A stretch of DNA of 64,000 nucleotides from Magnetospirillum aberrantis SpK (GCF_011022235.1 NZ_JAAIYP010000045.1:62001-126000), one strand, 5' to 3'. Shown: positions 55,674 to 63,232, numbered from the stretch's first letter. The notes: a model not told the origin generated them from the sequence alone. Translations and numbers: made by a program.

Positions 55674-56783
55674 ATGGGATCTATCGTCGAAGAGAAGCGG
55701 GTCGGTAAGGACGGCAAGGCCGTTACGACCTACCGGGCGCACATTCGGCGCAAGGGCTTCAAGAGCCAGTCCAAGACGTTCCGCACCAAGACCGATGCGA
55801 AAGAGTGGCTGCGCAACAACGAAGCCTCCGTCTTGCTTGACAAGAAAGCCAAGGGCGCGGGCACCACGTTCAAGAAGCTCGCCGATCTGTTCGCCGTAGC
55901 GCCCCCGATGAAGGGCACCCGGTATTGGGATTCCTGCCACCTCGATTTCTGGATTGAACAGTTTGGGGCGCTGCACCTCGATGAGGTGAACCATGCCGAA
56001 ATCAACGCGGCGGTAGCGGTGCTACAGACCCGCCCGGCTATGCGGATCACCGCCCGCGGGCCGAAGCCGACCGGCAAGCCGTTGGCGCCCTCAACGGTCA
56101 ATCGCTATCTCGCCACCTTGTCGGCGGTTATGAACTTCGCGCTCAAGCGGGGAATGATTGACGCCCATCCCATGAAGACCGGAAAGGTGGGGAAGCTGAC
56201 CGAGGGCAACGGACGGCGGCGCATCCTTACCGAAGCTGAGGTCACGCGCCTGCTGGACGCTTCCGAAGCGTGCCGGTGGTCGATGATGCCCCTGTTCCTT
56301 CGCATGCTGCTGACGACGGCCGCGCGGAAATCCGAAGTGCTGAACCTGAAATGGCAGGATGTGCACCTGACGGAATCGGTGGCGATCCTGAACGAAACCA
56401 AGAACGGCCGGGCCAGGGCGTTGCCCCTGGTTTCCGACGTGCGGGCCACGCTGGAACAGGCCAGCAAGGTGCGCCCGATCAATTCCGATTACGTGTTCTT
56501 CGATCCCCGGCACCCAGAACGACCGAAAAACGTGGATACCATTTGGCGGTTCGTCCGCAAGCGCGCCGGGTTGCTGAAGGACAGGGACGATCCCCTCGAC
56601 CAAGTGGTGCTGCACACCACCCGTCATTCCGCCATCACCAAGATGCTGAAAGGCGGCGCCAACCTGACGCAGGCTGCGGTGGTTTCCGGCCACCAGACCC
56701 TTGCCATGCTCAAGCGGTACGAGCATTTGGCCGCGCAGGACGCCGTTGAACTCGCCGAGCGCCTGCTTGGCAAGAAGGGGTGA
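55674..56783 (+). CDS. Tyrosine recombinase/integrase 2 (complete active site)
   Basis: 369 residues with a full catalytic set: Arg218 (TTAARKSEVLNL), His314 and Arg317 (VLHTTRHSAITKM), His340 (VVSGHQTLAM) and Tyr349 (LKRYEHL). The N-terminal part (~1-60) has the AP2-like/arm-binding pattern YRAHIRRKGFKSQSKTFRTK. AGGAAGGAG lies 8 nt before ATG 55674. It is about 80 nt past the second att repeat, the usual place for the integrase of the inserted element. Confidence 0.92.
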   Translation: MGSIVEEKRVGKDGKAVTTYRAHIRRKGFKSQSKTFRTKTDAKEWLRNNEASVLLDKKAKGAGTTFKKLADLFAVAPPMKGTRYWDSCHLDFWIEQFGALHLDEVNHAEINAAVAVLQTRPAMRITARGPKPTGKPLAPSTVNRYLATLSAVMNFALKRGMIDAHPMKTGKVGKLTEGNGRRRILTEAEVTRLLDASEACRWSMMPLFLRMLLTTAARKSEVLNLKWQDVHLTESVAILNETKNGRARALPLVSDVRATLEQASKVRPINSDYVFFDPRHPERPKNVDTIWRFVRKRAGLLKDRDDPLDQVVLHTTRHSAITKMLKGGANLTQAAVVSGHQTLAMLKRYEHLAAQDAVELAERLLGKKG

Positions 56784-56800
56784 GCACCCCGGACCCCGCC

Positions 56801-56856
56801 GCCTGACGGCTTCAGGCAGAGCGGATCGGCACGGTGTTCCCGCACTGTGCCGATCC
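56801..56856. promoter_or_regulatory. Two inverted repeats after integrase 2
   Basis: GCCTGA (56801-56806) / TCAGGC (56812-56817) and GGATCGGCAC (56823-56832) / GTGCCGATCC (56847-56856) are perfect stems. No T-run follows. They lie in the 103-nt gap before the 78-residue gene and may regulate it. Confidence 0.45.
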
Positions 56857-56886
56857 TGACCAAGACGCAACGTTGGAGGTTGCATC

Positions 56887-57123
56887 ATGATTGAACAGCA
56901 CAATACCAGCATTCCGACCGGCAGTGAACTCCGCGCCGACGCGCTAGCCCGCTTGGCCCAGGCCCGCACCGTCCTGAATGTTCTTCTGTATGACGGTGAG
57001 TATGTCGATAAATTTGAGCGTCTCGCCCACGAAGAAGTCGTAAACCTCATATGGACAGCAGTCACCTTGCTGGAACAGTCCGAAGACTTCCTCGGAAAGA
57101 TCAAATATGCGTCTGCGCATTAA
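56887..57123 (+). CDS. Small hypothetical phage protein
   Basis: 78 residues, MIEQHNTSIPTGSELRADAL, all-helical and acidic, no cysteines. GGAGG precedes ATG 56887. I recognise no family. It has its own terminator 18 nt downstream, so it forms a short unit with integrase 2 or its own promoter. Confidence 0.6.
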   Translation: MIEQHNTSIPTGSELRADALARLAQARTVLNVLLYDGEYVDKFERLAHEEVVNLIWTAVTLLEQSEDFLGKIKYASAH

Positions 57124-57140
57124 CATAGCGAACTGACCTC

Positions 57141-57170
57141 GTGGGGGCCGCTTCAGCGGCCTCCACTTTT
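57141..57170 (+). terminator. Terminator after the small phage gene
   Basis: GTGGGGGCCGCT and AGCGGCCTCCAC form a 12-bp stem with one G/T pair and a 2-nt loop, followed by TTTT (57167-57170). It ends the transcript 18-50 nt past the stop at 57123. Confidence 0.8.
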
Positions 57171-57210
57171 ATGCTGTCGTACCTACGCAAAATTCACACT
57201 CGGAAACTGC

Positions 57211-57239
57211 TTGACATTTCGAGTATGCAGCGGGAATCT
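57211..57239 (+). promoter_or_regulatory. Promoter of the candidate structured RNA
   Basis: A perfect -35 TTGACA (57211-57216) is followed after 17 nt by GAATCT (57234-57239), a weak -10. It lies between the terminator at 57141 and the structured segment that begins at about 57240. Confidence 0.4.
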
Positions 57240-57449
57240 ACTGACAGTATCTCGAAGCTGAACATTAGCGATGCCAGACCGCGACGACTGGTGAGTACGA
57301 GGCAACACCCCCGAGCGTAAGCTAAAGGTGGTGGTGGCAGACCCCAAGGAACGCACCGCCCTTGGAACTGTCATCCCCTAGTCGAAAGGCTGGGACGGGC
57401 TGTGAGAGATATAGACCGGAGCACTACGATGCTGCCGGTCTTTAATTTA
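57240..57449 (+). ncRNA. Candidate structured noncoding RNA, about 200 nt
   Basis: The segment has no coding frame but dense complementarity. UGACAGU (57242-57248) pairs with ACUGUCA (57367-57373) to close a domain that encloses CCAG/CUGG (57274-57277/57288-57291), CACC/GGUG with an inner AGC-GUAA-GCU hairpin (57306-57330), and CCAAGG/CCUUGG (57344-57349/57360-57365). Next, CCUAGUC-GAAA-GGCUGGG forms a GNRA-capped hairpin (57377-57394). A terminator hairpin AGACCGGAGCA (57413-57423) / UGCU-CCGGUCU (57430-57441) then precedes UUAAUUU. Own promoter and terminators on both sides argue for an independent transcript. It matches no RNA family I know; a pairing by chance cannot be excluded. Confidence 0.5.
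57413..57449 (+). terminator. Terminator of the candidate structured RNA
   Basis: AGACCGGAGCA (57413-57423) pairs with TGCT and CCGGTCT (57430-57441), 11 bp with one bulged G, followed by TTAATTTAT. It lies 41 nt before the next gene and separates it from the RNA. Confidence 0.65.
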
Positions 57450-57489
57450 TGCGGAACGACCGGTGGCGACTCACAGGAAGAGTTGCCCC

Positions 57490-57735
57490 ATGCAAACTTC
57501 TCAGAACCGGCCCGACGCCATCCCTTTGGATGACCTGTACGAGCCGTCCGAACTGGTCGCCATGTTCCCCAAGGTGCTGAGCATCAACACCTTGAAATGG
57601 CATCTATTCAACCGCCACAAGAACGGCCTCGACACCGCGTGCGTGAAAGGCTTCCGCCGCAAAATTCTGATTTCCAAGTCGCGATTTGAACAGTGGTTGG
57701 CAACGCAGACTGACGCCGCGAGGGCCGCATCATGA
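57490..57735 (+). CDS. Small HTH/excisionase-like DNA-binding protein
   Basis: 81 residues: MQTSQNRPDAIPLDDLYEPS then ELVAMFPKVLSINTLKWHLF and FRRKILISKSRFEQWLATQ. The pattern fits an AlpA/Xis-like helix-turn-helix that recognises DNA with a wing (the last strand-turn-helix with a Trp). ATG 57490 follows AGGAAGAG by 8 nt. It lies directly downstream of the RNA unit and overlaps the next gene by 4 nt. Confidence 0.65.
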   Translation: MQTSQNRPDAIPLDDLYEPSELVAMFPKVLSINTLKWHLFNRHKNGLDTACVKGFRRKILISKSRFEQWLATQTDAARAAS

Positions 57736-58046
57736 GCAAAACAGCACATGGGCCAACGCCACTATCCAACTTCGACTTTGGCGAACGCGGCATGTCCGCT
57801 GCGCTGAACATGACCGATGACGAATTCCTTGTCGCCTACATGAATAAGGAAATTGCGCCCCCCGATAGCGTGCGCTCGGGCGAGTCCCGGTGGTCAATCT
57901 GGGCCTTGGCACGGGAAATCACGAAGCGGACCCCGGCTGGTCTGGCAGGATTGGAAATCCTCGTCTACCACATCAACGCGTTGGTACGTGCCGAACAGGC
58001 GGAAGAAGGGCATGACGATGCCCCGCCCCCTCTGAACGTCCAGTGA
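57732..58046 (+). CDS. Hypothetical phage protein
   Basis: 104 residues, starting MSKTAHGPTPLSNFDFGERG, with a helical C-terminal part (GLAGLEILVYHINALVRAEQ). No domain recognised. The ATG overlaps the previous stop (ATGA), so they are one unit; the next gene starts at or near its stop. Confidence 0.6.
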   Translation: MSKTAHGPTPLSNFDFGERGMSAALNMTDDEFLVAYMNKEIAPPDSVRSGESRWSIWALAREITKRTPAGLAGLEILVYHINALVRAEQAEEGHDDAPPPLNVQ

Positions 58047-58060
58047 CGGGGGGGGCATGC

Positions 58061-60094
58061 ATGAACCGGATCGCATCCGAAAAGGCGAAAGCCCCGGTGG
58101 GCACCGGGGCTTTCAATTTGGGTCATGAGTTTGGTTTACCGAGGGTCGAAACGGAATGTAGCTCACATTGTGGTGAGCTACGCGCACCCTCCGCACTTCG
58201 GGATTTGTCTGCCTGGCTGATCTGGCGTTACGAACCCGGCGACAAAAAACCGCGCAAGGTGCCGTACTACGTGACCGGCGGCCGTCGCAAGGGAACCCAG
58301 GGTGGCGCCGAGGATCGCGCCCACCTTGTCACCTTCGACGCGGCCACCGACGCCGCGAAGCGTCGTCAATTTGACGGCGTGGGATTTGCCACCCTGCCCG
58401 AATTCAACGTGGTCGCCCTCGATTTCGACCGCTGCGTCGTCGACGGCACCGTGCATCAGGACGTGGAAAAGCTGGTCGCCGGCACCTACGCCGAATATTC
58501 GCCGTCCGGCAACGGAGTCCGGGCCTTCATGCGGGGCAACTTGGGCAATGGCAAGGACACCAAGGGGGAATTCGGTTTCGAGGTGTTCAGCGATTCCGGG
58601 TTCGTCACGTTCACCGGCAAAACGCTTCCCGTCACCGAAATGTTGGGGACGGCGGACACCATCGCGGACGTGACAACCGAAGTTCAGGCGTTGGCCGCAA
58701 AGCGGTTCAACCGCGTACCGTCCAGCGCCAGCACCGCCGATCCCCTGTTGACCTATGAACCGTGCCTTGGCCTCACCCCGGACCAGATCAAAGCGGCCCT
58801 GGCCGTGCTCGATCCCGACATGGGCTATGGCGACTGGCTGAATGTTGGCATGGCCCTGCACCATGAAACCGACGGCGAAGGCTTCGACTTTTGGAACGAC
58901 TGGTCGGCCGGTGGAAGCAAATACCCAGGGGCCGACCCTCTTCAACAAAAGTGGGGTTCCTTCGGTGGCCAGGGGGGCAGGCCGGTCACGGCCCGATACT
59001 TGGTCAAGCTCGCCAAAGAGCATGGCGTTGGCCTGAACGTCTTTTCCCTCGACGAATTCACACCGCCGACGATGGACGCGCGGAACGACGGCGGGCGTTT
59101 TCATGTGGTCCCAGCGGGGGAGTTCTCCCGCGGGCGGGCGCCCGACTGGATCATCAAGGGCGTGGTTCCCCGTGCCGAACTTGTCGTGCTGTTCGGGGAA
59201 TCTGGTTCGGGAAAATCTTTCCTGGCCTTGGACATGGCCGCAGCCATCGCGCGCGGGGCTGACTGGTGGGGCAATCGCACCAAGCCGGGCCGCGTGGTCT
59301 ACATCGCAGCGGAAGGTGGCGGCGGCTTCCGAAATCGCTTGCGCGCCTACGAACAGGCCCGAGGCGTCAGCCTGGATAGCCTGCCGCTGGGCATCATCCA
59401 CGCGGCCCCCAATTTCCTGCAAAAGGACGACGCGCTGGACGTGGCGCGGGCCATCGGCTCCGCCGACGTGGTGTTCGTGGACACCTTTGCCCAGGTCACA
59501 CCCGGCGCCAACGAGAACGCGGCGGAAGACATCGGCAAGGCCCTCACGCACTGCCGGGGCATCCACCGGGCCACGGGCGCGGTCGTCGTCCTGATCCACC
59601 ACGCAGGCAAAGATCCAACCAGGGGGGCGCGCGGCTGGTCCGGCCTCAAGGCGGCGGCCGATGCCGAGATTGAAGTCCTGCGCCTACCGAACGGACGCAT
59701 CGCCCGGATTTCCAAGCAGAAGGACGGGGAGGACGGCCTCGAATGGGGCTTCGATTTGGTGAAGGTGCCTATCGGCATGGATGACGACGGCGACGTGGTT
59801 GATTCCTGCGTCGTGGAACGTGCCGACACCGTTCCCGCCGCCTGCGGCCGACAGCGACCGCTGGGCATATGGCAGCGATTGGCTCTCGAAATCCTGAACG
59901 AGTTCGCTATCGGTCAGACCGAGGGCATCGAGCCTTCCGCAGTGGTCGCCGAAATGCTGGTCCGCGGCCCCGTCGCGGAAGAAGGCAAGCGCGATGCCCG
60001 AAAGCAGCGTGCGGATCGCGCCTTGCGCGCGGTCTGCGAAGGCGATGACGCGCCGTACCGTTTGGACGGCGATTACATCAAGGTGGCGGAATGA
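58061..60094 (+). CDS. Primase-helicase with PrimPol-like, PriCT-2 and AAA (RepA-like) domains
   Basis: 677 residues. N-terminal primase/polymerase-like region (LSAWLIWRYEPGDKKPRKVP, acidic LDFDR at 120-124, EYSPSGNGVRAFMRG), PriCT-2 region (~238-330, MGYGDWLNVGMALHHETDGE), and a helicase with Walker A GESGSGKS (379-386) followed by YIAAEGGGGFRNRLRA and VFVDTFAQ as Walker B. I infer a replication initiator/primase-helicase of a phage or satellite. The GTG at 58043 overlaps the previous stop; ATG 58061 has a G-rich Shine-Dalgarno. The first ~40 codons contain two perfect hairpins and are poorly protein-like, so the true start could lie further downstream. Confidence 0.85.
   Translation: MNRIASEKAKAPVGTGAFNLGHEFGLPRVETECSSHCGELRAPSALRDLSAWLIWRYEPGDKKPRKVPYYVTGGRRKGTQGGAEDRAHLVTFDAATDAAKRRQFDGVGFATLPEFNVVALDFDRCVVDGTVHQDVEKLVAGTYAEYSPSGNGVRAFMRGNLGNGKDTKGEFGFEVFSDSGFVTFTGKTLPVTEMLGTADTIADVTTEVQALAAKRFNRVPSSASTADPLLTYEPCLGLTPDQIKAALAVLDPDMGYGDWLNVGMALHHETDGEGFDFWNDWSAGGSKYPGADPLQQKWGSFGGQGGRPVTARYLVKLAKEHGVGLNVFSLDEFTPPTMDARNDGGRFHVVPAGEFSRGRAPDWIIKGVVPRAELVVLFGESGSGKSFLALDMAAAIARGADWWGNRTKPGRVVYIAAEGGGGFRNRLRAYEQARGVSLDSLPLGIIHAAPNFLQKDDALDVARAIGSADVVFVDTFAQVTPGANENAAEDIGKALTHCRGIHRATGAVVVLIHHAGKDPTRGARGWSGLKAAADAEIEVLRLPNGRIARISKQKDGEDGLEWGFDLVKVPIGMDDDGDVVDSCVVERADTVPAACGRQRPLGIWQRLALEILNEFAIGQTEGIEPSAVVAEMLVRGPVAEEGKRDARKQRADRALRAVCEGDDAPYRLDGDYIKVAE
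58086..58113. promoter_or_regulatory. 13-bp perfect hairpin at the 5' end of the primase gene
   Basis: GAAAGCCCCGGTG (58086-58098) and CACCGGGGCTTTC (58101-58113) are perfectly complementary, with a 2-nt gap. The shape is like an intrinsic terminator but only CAATTTGG follows. It may be an attenuator or a protein-binding site. Confidence 0.5.
58157..58180. promoter_or_regulatory. 9-bp perfect inverted repeat in the primase leader
   Basis: GTAGCTCAC (58157-58165) and GTGAGCTAC (58172-58180) have a 6-nt ATTGTG loop. It lies 44 nt after the first hairpin, inside the predicted coding frame, and is a possible operator or RNA hairpin. Confidence 0.45.
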
Positions 60095-60111
60095 ACGTGC
60101 AGAAAATTACA

Positions 60112-60239
60112 TGCACCTTGCACCATCTTTTGCACCTTGGTGCACCAAGGTGCGGCGCGCGATCCGCCCATCTGCACCGCACCGCACCACCACCCTATAG
60201 GGGTGGTGCAGTGGTGCAGTGGCGCGGGGTGAAGGTGCA
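60112..60239. repeat. Iteron cluster, candidate replication origin
   Basis: TGCACC occurs at 60112, 60119, 60131, 60141 and 60173, and its complement GGTGCA at 60139, 60205, 60213 and 60234, so forward copies are grouped left and reverse copies right. A perfect 22-bp palindrome centred at 60142.5 spans 60132-60153. A second inverted repeat is GCACCAC (60184-60190) / GTGGTGC (60203-60209) around CCCTATAGGG. The block lies immediately after the primase-helicase gene, the usual location of a phage/satellite origin. Confidence 0.6.
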
Positions 60240-60440
60240 AAATTTTACAAAGACCCCTGGCCGAAATTCCGGCTCCCCGGTGCGACGCGGCGGGGGTGCC
60301 ACACGGTGCCGTCAAACGGCACGCATCGCACACGCGGGCGCGCGATATAGAAAACAGGGCGCTGCCCGGGTGCGATCCGCACATCCGCACACCTAAAAAA
60401 CGCGCGAGCGGATCGTGCAGGACAGAAGGAGGGCGCATTG
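60240..60440. other. Noncoding region after the iterons
   Basis: About 200 nt of GC-rich DNA continue to the next gene. The only structure I see is the hairpin GTGCCGT (60306-60312) / ACGGCAC (60316-60322) with a 3-nt loop. I find no promoter-like pair. GGAGGG just before 60441 serves the next gene. Confidence 0.5.
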
Positions 60441-60677
60441 ATGTTCAGGGTGGTCGCAGTTAACGAAGCCGGTCTGCGCTGCGGCGAAGACCATCCGGGG
60501 GCGAAGCTGACGGATAGCGAAGTCGAGTTGATCCGCCAATTGCGTGAAAGCGGCATGAGCTACGGCGTCCTGGCCGATAAATTCGATGTGTCGAAAAGCT
60601 GCATCGCGGACATCTGCAAGTACAGGCGGCGCGGTCAGTTCGTACTACACGAAAAGAAAGTGCGCGTTCAGGAATAG
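60441..60677 (+). CDS. Small HTH protein of phage type
   Basis: 78 residues: EDHPGAKLTDSEVELIRQLR, then GMSYGVLADKFDVSKSCIAD and ICKYRRR. This is a resolvase-type helix-turn-helix found in many phage-borne small proteins (HPGAKLTDxEV motif). ATG 60441 has GGAGGG 8 nt upstream. Likely a regulator of late genes, by inference from place. Confidence 0.7.
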   Translation: MFRVVAVNEAGLRCGEDHPGAKLTDSEVELIRQLRESGMSYGVLADKFDVSKSCIADICKYRRRGQFVLHEKKVRVQE

Positions 60678-60702
60678 CCCACCGGATATGAAGGGTTTTG
60701 TC

Positions 60703-61026
60703 ATGGAAATGTCTATCGGGAAATTTAAGGGCCAGCCTATCGAAGCGATGCCCACTGCGTACATCGCGTGGTGTCTCTCGCAGGACCACTTCCGTTTCAA
60801 GAATTGGCCTCTGGTCGAGGAAATGTTGAAGGTGCTCCGCTCCCGGCTTGCAGACGCCGACAGCCTGCACGCGGAACTGCGGGTGGAAACCATGCCAAAG
60901 AAGCGGCGGCGGCCAGAACCACGTTGGGCAGCCAGGAAGCGGGAACGTATGGAGAAGCGGCTGCACAAGATGACGGCCCTCCTTCGCCGACAGGTCAATC
61001 CCGACGATGTGAGCGACCTGATTTGA
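60703..61026 (+). CDS. DUF3820 family protein
   Basis: 107 residues. The N-terminal part MEMSIGKFKGQPIEAMPTAY and IAWCLSQDHFRFKNWPLVEE matches DUF3820 (GKFKGxxxxxxPxxYLxW pattern). The C-terminal part is strongly basic (KKRRRPEPRWAARKRERMEK), probably nucleic-acid binding. ATG 60703 with AAGGG 8 nt upstream; the longer frame from 60688 lacks a Shine-Dalgarno. Confidence 0.75.
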   Translation: MEMSIGKFKGQPIEAMPTAYIAWCLSQDHFRFKNWPLVEEMLKVLRSRLADADSLHAELRVETMPKKRRRPEPRWAARKRERMEKRLHKMTALLRRQVNPDDVSDLI

Positions 61027-61116
61027 CCCTCAACAGATATGTAGACTTTCAAAACCCAAGGAAATCCGCGCCATTCCGGCGCTTCGCGTAATTTGGCGTG
61101 TAAGAAGGGCCTCGAA

Positions 61117-61635
61117 ATGGACGACAAAGACATCCCTGCGGCCCTGCGCCGCCTAATCATGACCTTGCAGCAGTACCCGGCGGATAGTCCGGTCGGCCAA
61201 GTGCTCGCCAACCGTTTGCCCCCGGACGACGCCCGCGCCACGCTCGCCTGGCTGGACCGTCAGGCGCGGCGGGAAGCCCTGCCGCTCATCTTTTCCTTTG
61301 AGGTGCCCGGCTATGTGCTGCTCGGTTCGGAAGACGATGCCCGCGCGGTACCCAATCCGGGCTTGGTCGGTCTGAAAGCGGCCTGGGACATCTTTCTGGA
61401 AGGCCCCAGCGCCCCCCTGGTCTACTTCGCCGCCGACAAGGGCATGACATCAAACGGGCTGCGCAACGCCTTGGCGCGCGCCGCGGAGTGGGTTGACCGG
61501 CGATACCCGCCCCTGGCGGTGGCTATTCGGGGCATCAAGGTCCAACAGGACGGATCGGCGTGCTTTGATATGTCGTTGAGGCTGCGCCTAGCTGGCGTGT
61601 TTTCTGCGTGTGCGAAGCCCGCAAGCATCTGGTGA
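61117..61635 (+). CDS. Hypothetical phage protein, 172 aa
   Basis: 172 residues, MDDKDIPAALRRLIMTLQQY onward, soluble. Contains VPGYVLLGSEDDARAVPNPG and SNGLRNALARAAEWVDRRYP. I recognise no family; a role in replication or packaging cannot be claimed. ATG 61117 follows AAGGG by ~7 nt. The next gene starts 50 nt after the stop. Confidence 0.6.
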   Translation: MDDKDIPAALRRLIMTLQQYPADSPVGQVLANRLPPDDARATLAWLDRQARREALPLIFSFEVPGYVLLGSEDDARAVPNPGLVGLKAAWDIFLEGPSAPLVYFAADKGMTSNGLRNALARAAEWVDRRYPPLAVAIRGIKVQQDGSACFDMSLRLRLAGVFSACAKPASIW

Positions 61636-61684
61636 CATGGCATTCTCGGGTTGTTTCGCCAACCAGAGAAAGGGCCGCACCAGG

Positions 61685-62341
61685 ATGCCACTCAATCCCA
61701 AAATTCAGGCGGCGACCGAGGAAAAGGTCCGCCTTGAAAAAAGCCTCGATACCTTGCGGATCGCCCTCGACGATGCCGCGGATGCCAACAAGCCCAACGA
61801 CGTGAAGCGATTGCAGGCGGAAATCGCCGCCACGCGGGAAATGATCGCGTCTTATGGGCGCCGTATCGAAAAGCTGCATGCGCAGGATTCCGAGGTTGAA
61901 CGACAGGCCCGGCGCAAAGCCAACGATGAGGCCCTTGCGCAGTTCAAGCGGCTTTCCAGCAAGCTGCCGGGCCGCGCCGTCGAAATCCGGCATGCCGTGG
62001 CCGCCCTGGCCGCCCAGATCGCCGCTTTCCAAACCATCGCCGATCAGTGCGGTGATCTGGCCTATTCCCTGACGCAGCAGATTGACGAACGCCGTTTCTA
62101 TTCCTCGGTGTTCTTGCACCTTCCCATATACGTCCGCTTCACGGATGGCGTGTTGGGCCACTGCGTCGCCGATGAACTCCGCAAGGCTCGTATTTTCCGT
62201 GAATTTGCGGTCAACCCCCACGTCGATTTGCCCCGTCTGGATCTGTCTCCCATCGAGGAATGCATCGAAGCTCGGGTCGAAAAGCTGACGGTGTACATGA
62301 CCGACGCTTGCAAATATGCCAACGAAGGAATCCAGCCATGA
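61685..62341 (+). CDS. Coiled-coil phage protein, 218 aa
   Basis: 218 residues. A long coiled coil fills residues ~8-90 (KIQAATEEKVRLEKSLDTLR, AEIAATREMIASYGRRIEKL), then a compact helical part (LPIYVRFTDGVLGHCVADEL). No known family. Its end overlaps the Bbp16-like gene by 4 nt (ATGA), so it is the first gene of the late operon and could be a scaffold or connector-like protein, by inference. Confidence 0.6.
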   Translation: MPLNPKIQAATEEKVRLEKSLDTLRIALDDAADANKPNDVKRLQAEIAATREMIASYGRRIEKLHAQDSEVERQARRKANDEALAQFKRLSSKLPGRAVEIRHAVAALAAQIAAFQTIADQCGDLAYSLTQQIDERRFYSSVFLHLPIYVRFTDGVLGHCVADELRKARIFREFAVNPHVDLPRLDLSPIEECIEARVEKLTVYMTDACKYANEGIQP

Positions 62342-62739
62342 TTATCGACGGCGACCTCATGTTTTCCGACAAGCAGGACGTGAGCGCGACGGGCTATTCG
62401 TCCAACACGGTGGAAATTCACCCCAACCTCAGCCCCGCCGGCCTCGACATGGCCGTGCAGATCGTCGTTCGCAGCGCGTCGAGCGAAGCCGCGACACTGA
62501 CCGTGGAACTGGAAACGTCCAGCGACAACACGGCCTGGGCGAAGGTGGCGGGCGTGGCGAAGCCCTCCGGCGAGGCCGTTTTCAGCCTTTCGCTGAACAA
62601 CGTCGCCGGCCTCCGCAAGTACCTGCGGCTGCGCTACGTGGTGAGCGGGGCGTTCAACATCATGTCCATGCTGGTAGCGGGCAGCGGCTTTTCGAGCGCC
62701 GCCCGCGTCGGCAACCTTCCGGCCCGCGGTCAGGAATAG
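62338..62739 (+). CDS. Bbp16-family capsid cement (decoration) protein
   Basis: 133 residues beginning MIIDGDLMFSDKQDVSATGY, then SSNTVEIHPNLSPAGLDMAV and a beta-rich part (TLTVELETSSDNTAWAKVAG). This N-terminal motif is the hallmark of the Bbp16 capsid cement family described in Bordetella phage BPP-1. It would stabilise an icosahedral head. It overlaps the previous gene (ATGA). Confidence 0.82.
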   Translation: MIIDGDLMFSDKQDVSATGYSSNTVEIHPNLSPAGLDMAVQIVVRSASSEAATLTVELETSSDNTAWAKVAGVAKPSGEAVFSLSLNNVAGLRKYLRLRYVVSGAFNIMSMLVAGSGFSSAARVGNLPARGQE

Positions 62740-62753
62740 AGGGAGGGGGCGTC

Positions 62754-62906
62754 ATGAGTACCGAGGAAAAACGAACCTTCGTCCGCGACTATCTGAACGG
62801 CCATGCCGACGTGTGTTTCCGGCAGGCCGTCTATGCGTTGCAGTTGCTCTACAACCCCGCGCATTTGGACCTGCTGTTCGGCATGGCCTTGCGCCGGGCA
62901 TACTGA
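62754..62906 (+). CDS. Small phage protein, 50 aa
   Basis: 50 residues, MSTEEKRTFVRDYLNGHADV then CFRQAVYALQLLYNPAHLDL and ending LRRAY. GGGAGGGGG 4-10 nt upstream of ATG 62754. It lies in the virion-protein operon. No recognised family. Confidence 0.65.
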   Translation: MSTEEKRTFVRDYLNGHADVCFRQAVYALQLLYNPAHLDLLFGMALRRAY

Positions 62907-62918
62907 GGGAGGGCCGAA

Positions 62919-63230
62919 ATGTCCGGTGCCATCACCGCCGTTGCCATTGCATCCGTCGCTTCCGCGGCCTATGGCATCTACTCGGGCGAACGGGCGGCCG
63001 ACGCGCAAAAATCGGCCCAGGCCCAAGCGCGAGAAATCGCCGACAAGCAAGCCAACGCCGCCCAGCAGGCTTTGAACCAGGCCAACCAGAAGAAGCCCGA
63101 CACGTCGGCCATCCTGTCGGCGGCTCAGCAGACCGGAAGGGGCGGTCAGTCCGGCACCATGTTGACCGGGCCGCAGGGCGTTGACCCGACTTCCTTGACC
63201 CTGGGCAAGAACACGCTGTTGGGGTCGTAG
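62919..63230 (+). CDS. Small phage virion-associated protein with hydrophobic N-terminus
   Basis: 103 residues. The N-terminus MSGAITAVAIASVASAAYGI is a hydrophobic helix, followed by Ala/Gln-rich coiled coil (QKSAQAQAREIADKQANAAQ). GAGGGAGGG precedes the ATG. Typical in shape for small internal virion or spanin-like proteins of podoviruses. Assignment is tentative. Confidence 0.6.
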   Translation: MSGAITAVAIASVASAAYGIYSGERAADAQKSAQAQAREIADKQANAAQQALNQANQKKPDTSAILSAAQQTGRGGQSGTMLTGPQGVDPTSLTLGKNTLLGS

Positions 63231-63232
63231 TC

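Noticed and set aside
57240-57449. Group I intron, RNase P or hammerhead identity for the structured RNA
   Set aside because: I compared remembered conserved cores and none fits; left as unassigned.
60091-60396. A 101-codon frame overlapping the primase stop (MNVQKITCTLHHLLHLG)
   Set aside because: It runs through the iteron repeats and palindromes, and its second half is Arg/Ala-rich; no Shine-Dalgarno or family. The repeats explain the sequence better.
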